From the NCBI GenBank assembly GCA_018402085.1, contig JAGYJM010000002.1, forward strand, positions 868,001-932,000: a DNA stretch of 64,000 nt. Direction: 5' to 3'. A model generated the notes under the pieces. That model worked only from the letters and a program-made list of their open reading frames with translations. It did no database searches and was not told the origin of the DNA. Of the stretch, positions 58,225-64,000 are shown one piece after another; position 1 is the first letter of the stretch, and every line of letters begins with the position of its first letter. The translations under genes and the position numbers were made by a program. The stretch comes from Flavobacteriales bacterium. GTDB lineage: Bacteria > Bacteroidota > Bacteroidia > Flavobacteriales_D > Sanyastnellaceae.

Positions 58225-59442
58225 TTACATCACAGCGCTACCGAGCAGTTCTTCACCGTCGTACCAGGCCACGAATTGTCCTGCAGCTATGCCGCGTTGG
58301 GCTTCATCAAACTCAATGCGCAGGTGGTCGGATTCCTGAATGAGTGTGCAGGCGCTCAGGGGCTGGCGGTATCGTATGCGCGCCAAATACCTCCTTGTTT
58401 CACCTTCACTCATAGCAAGGTCTGTGCGTATCCAGTGAACGTCATTGTTTGCAACGCGAAGTCCTGATCGGTAAAGCCCCGGGTGATCATCGCCTTGTCC
58501 GACATACACAATGTTCTCATGCACGTCGGTACCAAGCACGAATAGAGGAAGTGCTTTACCACCGACCTGCAGCCCCTTGCGCTGTCCGACAGTGAAGTAA
58601 TGTGCGCCCGAATGTTCGCCCACGATCTGCCCCATAGATTGATCGAATGAATAAGGTGTGTAGCGCATTGATTGCATCCCGCGCTTCCCGATAAATCGGG
58701 ACAAGTTCCGCGCGGAGACTTCTTCACTGATAAGTTCCTCATCAAAGACGGACGCATCTCTCGGTATCTCGATAATCTTGCCCTTCTTAGGTGCGAGTTG
58801 CTGCTGCAAGAAGACAGGTAGCTTCACTTTACCGATGAAGCAGAGGCCCTGAGAGTCTTTTTTCTCGGCAGTTGGGAGGCCGATTTCACGCGCGATGTCG
58901 CGTACCTGGGGCTTGGTGAGCTCACCAATAGGGAAAAGGGCCCGGCTGAGTTGCAACTGGGTAAGCTGGCATAAAAAGTAGCTCTGGTCTTTATTCTGGT
59001 CTTTGCCTGCGAGCAGTTGAAAGACCGTATTGCCGGCATCATCCGCAGTCTCACGTTTTCTGCAGTAATGGCCGGTTGCCACAAAATCAGCGCCCACTTT
59101 TAGAGCAGCATCCAGAAAGATATCAAATTTGATTTCGCGGTTACAGAGAATGTCGGGATTAGGAGTTCTACCCGCTTGGTATTCACTGAACATGTAGTCA
59201 ACAATGCGCTGCTTGTATTCAACGGAAAGGTCGAGCACCTGAAAGGGAATACCGAGGTGTTCTGCGACCAGCATGGCATCATTGGAGTCGTCAATCCACG
59301 GACATTCATTGTTAATGGTGACCGACTCATCGTGCCAGTTACGCATAAAGATGCCAATCACTTCGTATCCCTGCTGTTGCAGAATATGTGCAGTGACGCT
59401 TGAATCAACGCCTCCGGAGAGGCCAACTACGACTCTTTGCAT
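58225..59442 (-). CDS. mnmA: MnmA, tRNA-specific 2-thiouridylase
   Basis: 405 residues from ATG 59442. Makes 2-thiouridine at the wobble base of Lys, Glu and Gln tRNAs. PP-loop in [17 protein letters not shown], catalytic Cys pair in [16 protein letters not shown] and [11 protein letters not shown], then [23 protein letters not shown] in the central domain. A 41-bp hairpin unit (58675-58715) is read in frame as [13 protein letters not shown] and appears to add residues around 255-270. A perfect TACCTTTG -7 element ends four bases before the ATG, so a leaderless mRNA is likely. Confidence 0.95.
   Translation of the reverse strand: MQRVVVGLSGGVDSSVTAHILQQQGYEVIGIFMRNWHDESVTINNECPWIDDSNDAMLVAEHLGIPFQVLDLSVEYKQRIVDYMFSEYQAGRTPNPDILCNREIKFDIFLDAALKVGADFVATGHYCRKRETADDAGNTVFQLLAGKDQNKDQSYFLCQLTQLQLSRALFPIGELTKPQVRDIAREIGLPTAEKKDSQGLCFIGKVKLPVFLQQQLAPKKGKIIEIPRDASVFDEELISEEVSARNLSRFIGKRGMQSMRYTPYSFDQSMGQIVGEHSGAHYFTVGQRKGLQVGGKALPLFVLGTDVHENIVYVGQGDDHPGLYRSGLRVANNDVHWIRTDLAMSEGETRRYLARIRYRQPLSACTLIQESDHLRIEFDEAQRGIAAGQFVAWYDGEELLGSAVM
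58675..58715 (-). repeat. Long (41-bp) hairpin unit inside mnmA
   Basis: Outer arms CCGCGC/GCGCGG and tail GATG as in the short units, but the loop is 25 bases and contains a second palindrome TCCCGAT/ATCGGGA (58686-58701). Co-oriented with mnmA and translated. Confidence 0.75.
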
Positions 59443-59446
59443 GGTG

Positions 59447-59454
59447 CAAAGGTA
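59447..59454 (-). promoter_or_regulatory. -7 promoter element of mnmA (TACCTTTG)
   Basis: Perfect TAnnTTTG on the minus strand; the G is four bases before ATG 59442. Confidence 0.6.
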
Positions 59455-59565
59455 ACGATTCATCGAGGGAGCTTGCGTGTAAGAGAAATCCGACAAATGG
59501 TTCACGGGTGAGGCTTACAATAAACCTGAATTGGCGAGAGTAGATTCGTAACAAATGCTTGCCTT

Positions 59566-59961
59566 ATGGAGTTTGTAGAAAGTGTACTGCTGATCGATGA
59601 CAACCCGAGTTGCAATTTTATCATGCGCGAGTTCATTAAACTAGCCGATCCGTCTATTGAGGTGTATGAATCGGAAAGTGTCAGCGATGCACTTGAAACC
59701 TTGCGCAACCCGGAGCTCCACTTCCCGGAGGTGATCTATGTTGACCTTAACATGCCGGTGCAAAACGGATTTGATTTCATAGAGCTCTACGAAAAAGAAT
59801 TTCTTGATCTTCACCCAGATTCACGACTCTTCATGCTGACCTCTTCGCTCCGTTCAGAAGATCGTCACCGAGCCCTCATGTACCGCAGTGTACGTGAGTT
59901 TGTAAGCAAAAATGATATCGATACTTTTTTGCAACGCACGCTGCTTCGAGCTGTGGCGTAA
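59566..59961 (+). CDS. Single-domain response regulator
   Basis: 131 residues, one receiver domain and no output domain. Acidic pair in LLIDDNPSC, phospho-acceptor Asp60 in VIYVDLNMPVQNG, Thr/Ser in FMLTSSLRSEDR and Lys in REFVSKN. CheY-like proteins of this kind act through protein contacts. No kinase is adjacent; it stands alone between mnmA and the ECF sigma gene. Confidence 0.88.
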   Translation: MEFVESVLLIDDNPSCNFIMREFIKLADPSIEVYESESVSDALETLRNPELHFPEVIYVDLNMPVQNGFDFIELYEKEFLDLHPDSRLFMLTSSLRSEDRHRALMYRSVREFVSKNDIDTFLQRTLLRAVA

Positions 59962-60105
59962 CGTGTGAATTTCAATGTGCGTATATCACTGAATACGAAG
60001 CACTCTGTTACGGATCATATCGCTATTCTCAGGATTTTTCCTTTATTCGTCGTTAAATTGCGAGGCAACCATTGCAGAGAACCCTCGTCAAATTAATGTC
60101 GCGTA

Positions 60106-60666
60106 ATGGTCGACGATGAACTTCGGGAGCTAATTGAAGGCTGTGCTCGTGGGAGCCGAAAAGCTCAGGAGGGCATATATAAGCGCCTTTACGGGACAAT
60201 GATGGCAGTGTGTTTGCGCTATGCGAAAGACCACGACCACGCGCATGATATCTTACAGGAAGCTTTCCTGAAAGTGTTTGCGAACATTGCCAAGTACAGC
60301 TTCGAAGGTTCGTTCGAAGGATGGGTACGCAGAATTATGGTCAATACGGCCATTGATGCTTTCCGGAAAAAACGAACGGATTTTCTGTTGCTGGGAGAAG
60401 AACAGTCCATCGAAGATTATAAAGATGTGGCTGAAGAAGAGGAGACCGAAACGGAGTTCGAATTTAGTGTCTCAGATGTAGTTGAGGCCATGCAGGAGCT
60501 TACGCCGGCGTACAGGACCATCTTCAACCTTTACTTGTTCGAGAATTTGACACACGTAGAGATTGCAGAGAAGCTTGGTATCAGCGTAGGAACCTCAAAA
60601 TCGAATTTCGCGAAGGCGAAACGGAACCTTAAGAACATACTTCTAAACGATAATAAATCGCGATGA
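60106..60666 (+). CDS. ECF-type RNA polymerase sigma factor
   Basis: 186 residues. Region 2 (about 25-90) with KDHDHAHDILQEAFLKVFAN and SFEGWVRRIMVNTAIDAFRK, an acidic linker (about 110-130), and region 4 (about 130-180) with LTPAYRTIFNLYLFENLTHV and IAEKLGISVGTSKSNFAKAK. Its stop overlaps the start of the next gene by four bases (ATGA), the usual coupling of an ECF sigma with its partner. It may direct the neighbouring surface genes. Confidence 0.92.
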   Translation: MVDDELRELIEGCARGSRKAQEGIYKRLYGTMMAVCLRYAKDHDHAHDILQEAFLKVFANIAKYSFEGSFEGWVRRIMVNTAIDAFRKKRTDFLLLGEEQSIEDYKDVAEEEETETEFEFSVSDVVEAMQELTPAYRTIFNLYLFENLTHVEIAEKLGISVGTSKSNFAKAKRNLKNILLNDNKSR

Positions 60667-61964
60667 GCAAGAGATTAGACCCTTTTGAAAAGGGCCTGAA
60701 GGAAGCCTTACATGAACATGAGGTTCCTTACAAAGAGGGGAGTTGGGAAGAACTGGAGGCGAAGTTAACGGCAGGATCCGCTTCTGCTGTGAACACATGG
60801 GCCGCTGCCGCAGTGATCGTGTCACTTCTGGTGACAGCCGGTGCTGTTTGGTACTATACAAGCTCCAGTAATGCAAGCGCTTCAGCTCAGTCAGCAGGGC
60901 TTACACGAATGCTGTCGACCAATGCCAACTTCGAGGGCATCCGCGAAAAAACAGAAGACTTCCTTCTCGCATACGCTGATAAACGCTCCGTACTCGATGA
61001 AATGGGCAAACAGCCTATGGATTCCGAAAAAGAATCATCCAAATCAAGTGATCAAGCCCGGGCAAGAGTTTATGCAGTGCACGATGAAAGTGAGCTTGAA
61101 GAGGCTCTCGCCGCAAAAGCGGCGGATGAAGAATCTGTGGCTGATGAAGAAAAAGATGAGCCTATAGCTTCACTGCCCGCAATGGGAGATAAACCTGCAG
61201 TACCTATCAGTGTGAGCGCCCGTCAAGCTTGTGCCGGAACCAGCGTGAGTTTCAATATCGGAGCAGAACTGAAAGAAGGTAACTTCCTTTGGAACTTTGG
61301 AGATGGTAATTTTTCCAACGAACCTAATCCTTCACACACCTACGGCAAAGCAGGTACTTACGATATTACTCTCTCGATTACCAGCAATGAAGATGGGGTG
61401 ATTCGCACCAAAACGATGGACAATCTCATTGTCATCAATCCGAAGCCGATAGCGAACTTCGATTGGAGCTTCGCAGCAGACCAGGCAGATGCGGCTACGC
61501 TGCAATTGAATAATCGCTCAAGCCGCGCCCAAAAAGCCGAATGGATCATCGGAGATAAACTCAGCACCGAAATCAATCCAACAGAAATCATTACCCGTAA
61601 GGGCGAATACGATATTGAACTTTTCGTCAGTAATGAGTTTGGTTGCTCTGACCGCGTAGCGAAGAAAGTGGCGATCAACGCTGACTATGCGCTCATGGCT
61701 CCAAGTCAGTTTTCGCCTGACGGCGACGGGGTATTTGATACCTTCATGCCGCGTGCACTCTTAAACGGTGAATATGACTTCGTACTTCGCATCTTTGACG
61801 AAGGAGAGGTGATTTTTGAAACGAGCGACGCCCGTAATCCTTGGAAAGGCATCAACCAGGATGGTGAGATGGTAGATTTATCGAAAGAATACCAGTGGGT
61901 CGCAATTGTAAATGATTCTGGCAATGAGAAGTATTATAGTGGTACCGTAAGGATCACTCCTTAA
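60663..61964 (+). CDS. Membrane-anchored PKD protein with gliding-type tail, possible anti-sigma factor
   Basis: 433 residues. Short cytosolic N-terminus (1-43, PFEKGLKEALHEHEVPYKEG, WEELEAKL), one membrane helix (about 44-66, WAAAAVIVSLLVTAGAVWYY), a long acidic linker, one PKD domain (about 180-265, FLWNFGDGNFSNEPNPSHTY) and a C-terminal domain like T9SS type B tails (FSPDGDGVFDTFMPRALLN, FDEGEVIFETSDARNPWKG). Position after, and overlap with, an ECF sigma gene make the cytosolic stub a candidate anti-sigma segment; this is inference. It is unusual to see an uncleaved anchor with a sorting-type tail. The hairpin unit at 61109-61128 encodes LAAKAADE in the linker. Confidence 0.75.
   Translation: MSKRLDPFEKGLKEALHEHEVPYKEGSWEELEAKLTAGSASAVNTWAAAAVIVSLLVTAGAVWYYTSSSNASASAQSAGLTRMLSTNANFEGIREKTEDFLLAYADKRSVLDEMGKQPMDSEKESSKSSDQARARVYAVHDESELEEALAAKAADEESVADEEKDEPIASLPAMGDKPAVPISVSARQACAGTSVSFNIGAELKEGNFLWNFGDGNFSNEPNPSHTYGKAGTYDITLSITSNEDGVIRTKTMDNLIVINPKPIANFDWSFAADQADAATLQLNNRSSRAQKAEWIIGDKLSTEINPTEIITRKGEYDIELFVSNEFGCSDRVAKKVAINADYALMAPSQFSPDGDGVFDTFMPRALLNGEYDFVLRIFDEGEVIFETSDARNPWKGINQDGEMVDLSKEYQWVAIVNDSGNEKYYSGTVRITP
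61109..61128 (+). repeat. GATG-tailed hairpin unit, copy 23
   Basis: Arms CGCCGC/GCGGCG, loop AAAA, tail GATG. Co-oriented, encoding LAAKAADE. Confidence 0.85.
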
Positions 61965-61985
61965 CCAAAACTTCTTTATAACTCG

Positions 61986-62018
61986 AAAGGGCCCGAAACT
62001 TAGTTTCGGGCCCTTTTT
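61986..62018 (+). terminator. Strong terminator of the sigma/PKD operon
   Basis: Perfect 14-bp stem (61986-61999 with 62003-62016) with loop TTA and a T-run. It reaches almost to the next promoter element. Confidence 0.85.
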
Positions 62019-62019
62019 G

Positions 62020-62027
62020 TAGTTTTG
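62020..62027 (+). promoter_or_regulatory. -7 promoter element of the large adhesin gene (TAGTTTTG)
   Basis: Perfect TAnnTTTG directly after the terminator T-run, 25 bases before ATG 62053. Confidence 0.55.
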
Positions 62028-62052
62028 AACAATTGTGAATAACCTTGGCCGA

Positions 62053-64000
62053 ATGGGGGAAACACTCCTTAAAATTGTGCGTTGGGAAAGGTACAGGAAC
62101 GTTATGTTGAGCGCATGGTTTGCTGCCGCTGTATTTTCGCAGGTTTCTGCGAATGTTCAGCCGGTTTTCAGCAGCGACTGCGCCTCGTGTGACGGAATGG
62201 CCACGGTGACCACCCTGCTCCCAGGCGATGTCACTTTTCAATGGTTCGATCAAAACGGCAACCTTCTTTTCTCTGAAATTTCAGGTACAGGAATTTCTCA
62301 GATCAATGACCTTTGTGCCGGGCTCTATCAGGTTCAGTTAACAAACGGACTCGAAGGTGAGCAGCATTGGTTTGCCATTGCAACATCCTTCGCAGATGCA
62401 GGAGCGGTAGGCCAACTTACCGCATGCGAGAGCACCGGATCATATCAACTCTATAACAGCCTGGTGAATCCTATGCCGGGAGGCGATTGGTTTGACCCTG
62501 CCGGTCAGCCGCACAACGGAACATTCATTTCGGCTCAGCAGCCCGGAGGCACCTACGTATATCAGGTGAATTCCGGCGGATGTACCCTCACTACGGCAGT
62601 AGCGGTCAACCTCATCCAGAATGCAGATCCCGGTCTTTCAGCAACTTACCTCATATGTGAAACATACGATCCTTTTGAACTGATCGACGTACTGGCTGGC
62701 GTTCCTGATGAGGGGGGGCAATGGTATAATGCCGCAGCTGAACCCATAGACGGCTTTTATTATCCGGATAGCTATGAAACCAGTTTGTTCACCTACGAGT
62801 TGAACATCGTTGATGGCTGTCCACCCGTTTTCAGCACCCTCTTTGTCATCGAGAACCAACTGCCTGACCCTGGTATTGACACTGAACTCGCCGTCTGTCC
62901 AAATGCCATCAGTTTTGACATGACTGAGCAACTCTTTGGTACACCTGACGGGGGAGGCAACTGGTTCGATGAGAATGGCGATGAGATCAGTAACATATTT
63001 GATCCGCTGCTGATGGATGAAGGTGCTTACACCTATGTTGTTTCAGGAGCAACACCTTGTCCGAACCGCGAAGCAGACCTCACCATTACCTTCACCGAGG
63101 GAATTTCATCGGGCGAAGATGCCGTGCTCGAACTTTGTGAAAATGACCCTCCGGTAAACCTTACAGATGCGCTCGGAGGAACGCCAACACTAGGTGGAGT
63201 ATGGACAAACCCACAAGGTGAATTTATTGATGCTACGATCGATCCATCCAATGCAATATCGGGGCAGTATACCTACACGGTAAGTGCGGTGGGTTGTCAG
63301 CCCGAATTTTCTGTGATCGCGGTCAACATCGCATCGATACCCAACCCCGGAGCAGGCGGGGTAACATCGGTGTGCGAGACTCAGGGTAGCATCAATCCGG
63401 CCGATCTGCTTGATGCGGATACAGGCCTGAATGGTGTATGGTTACTCAATGGCGAAGAGGTGCAAGGTGCGCTGGTGTTGGAAAGCAATCAAACCTATAC
63501 ACTTACATACTTTATAGATGGTGGTGGTTGTCCGGATGCACAATCCAATTACCAGGTGCAAGTTGACGCTCAGCCGGAAGCTATGTTGCCCCCACAACTT
63601 AACTTTTGTGCAAATGATCCGCTCGCTGATCTCTCGGAGCAGGCAGAGATGACAGCTGGGTTTCCGATTGAATGGACCGATTCACAAGGAATGATCACAG
63701 ATGGGCTATTTGACCCGTCATCAGATGCCGAGGGAAGCTACACGCTAACCCTTTTCTCCGAAAATAACTGTCCGGATGCCTCCACCGGCGTAATGATATC
63801 TGTAGAAGAATCGGCATTTCTGTCTGAAGCGGTTACCATCGATGATTGCCTTGGAGGCCAGACATACGACCTGAACGATCTACTGCCTCCAGACTTCCCT
63901 GAAAGCGGGCAGTGGAGCTTCGAGGGAAACGAAGTCAATACGGTCATTCCTGCTAATGTAGCCGCCAACGGCATTTACGAATACACCATTGACAACGGCA
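62053..64000 (+). CDS. Large repeat-containing secreted protein, 3' truncated
   Basis: Open for about 649 codons to the window end, so the true length is unknown. Start taken as ATG 62053, with ATG 62104 possible; either gives a signal peptide (MLSAWFAAAVFSQVSANVQ). The mature part is a chain of ~85-100-residue units: a Cys-containing opening (VCPNAISFDM, LCENDPPVNLTD, VCETQGSINPADLL), then a GGxW turn (GGGNWFDENG, LGGVWTNPQG, LNGVWLLNGE) and a closing YTYxV strand before the next Cys. Such arrays occur in Bacteroidota gliding or T9SS adhesins; the expected sorting tail lies beyond the window. It follows the ECF sigma/PKD pair behind its own terminator and promoter. Confidence 0.85.
   Translation, partial: MGETLLKIVRWERYRNVMLSAWFAAAVFSQVSANVQPVFSSDCASCDGMATVTTLLPGDVTFQWFDQNGNLLFSEISGTGISQINDLCAGLYQVQLTNGLEGEQHWFAIATSFADAGAVGQLTACESTGSYQLYNSLVNPMPGGDWFDPAGQPHNGTFISAQQPGGTYVYQVNSGGCTLTTAVAVNLIQNADPGLSATYLICETYDPFELIDVLAGVPDEGGQWYNAAAEPIDGFYYPDSYETSLFTYELNIVDGCPPVFSTLFVIENQLPDPGIDTELAVCPNAISFDMTEQLFGTPDGGGNWFDENGDEISNIFDPLLMDEGAYTYVVSGATPCPNREADLTITFTEGISSGEDAVLELCENDPPVNLTDALGGTPTLGGVWTNPQGEFIDATIDPSNAISGQYTYTVSAVGCQPEFSVIAVNIASIPNPGAGGVTSVCETQGSINPADLLDADTGLNGVWLLNGEEVQGALVLESNQTYTLTYFIDGGGCPDAQSNYQVQVDAQPEAMLPPQLNFCANDPLADLSEQAEMTAGFPIEWTDSQGMITDGLFDPSSDAEGSYTLTLFSENNCPDASTGVMISVEESAFLSEAVTIDDCLGGQTYDLNDLLPPDFPESGQWSFEGNEVNTVIPANVAANGIYEYTIDNG

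Overview
The window looks like chromosomal DNA of a member of the Bacteroidota, most likely of the Flavobacteriales. Four things point there: several promoters with the Bacteroidota -7 element TAnnTTTG, secreted proteins with type IX secretion (T9SS) C-terminal domains and PKD or gliding-type tails, families common in that phylum (DUF4294, DUF4249, DUF5690, BshC for bacillithiol), and LytTR/propeller-type two-component systems. I see no rRNA, tRNA, transposase, integrase, phage gene or CRISPR array. Most genes are housekeeping or metabolic, in short operons on both strands.

Layout. 1-13 kb: bshC (cut by the window edge), ruvX, dapD, a FIST sensor with a very large hybrid histidine kinase, yebC with a glycosyltransferase that seems to start at CTG, a rhomboid protease, dnaN, a nucleoside phosphorylase and a SirB1-type protein. 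13-16 kb: a leftward surface-polysaccharide group (sugar transferase, aminotransferase, IMPase-family phosphatase), then a candidate 6S-like RNA. 16.4-19.7 kb: pterin dehydratase, Crp-type regulator, rhodanese, thioredoxin and an outer-membrane barrel protein that overlaps trx. 19.7-24.1 kb: two related intergenic repeat islands flanking a three-gene operon (lipase-like hydrolase, EEP nuclease, methyltransferase). 24-32 kb: recQ, rRNA methyltransferase, msrB, pdxH, a cupin-methyltransferase fusion, a 41-bp tandem array, tpiA and prmA. 32-43.9 kb: a PKD-repeat T9SS protein, sirtuin, DUF4294, accC, SDR, DUF5690 transporter, zinc-type dehydrogenase, DUF4249 lipoprotein and MuiA-like protein. 43.9-56 kb: oxyR/dps, TM2 and DUF2752 proteins, a LytTR regulator with its propeller kinase, a GLUG-repeat T9SS protein, a secreted KatG and mscL. 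56-64 kb: DUF808, YdeI-like protein, mnmA, a single-domain response regulator, an ECF sigma factor with a membrane-anchored PKD/gliding-tail partner, and a large repeat adhesin running off the end.

Genes that seem to work together. oxyR, dps and katG form a peroxide-defence set; both the oxyR-dps intergenic region and the katG promoter carry OxyR-like ATAG...CTAT palindromes. The ECF sigma factor, its overlapping membrane partner and the adhesin that follows may form a surface-signalling unit. FIST with the hybrid kinase, and the LytTR regulator with its propeller kinase, are two signalling pairs.

The most unusual signal cuts across genes. A 20-bp unit, a 6-bp stem with a 4-base loop (usually AAAA) followed by GATG, occurs at least 23 times, 22 of them inside coding sequences and read through in frame. 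At least 12 different stem sequences occur, and both arms change together. Two 41-bp relatives carry a second palindrome in place of the loop. It behaves like a family of palindromic elements living inside genes, comparable in concept to the Rickettsia palindromic elements.
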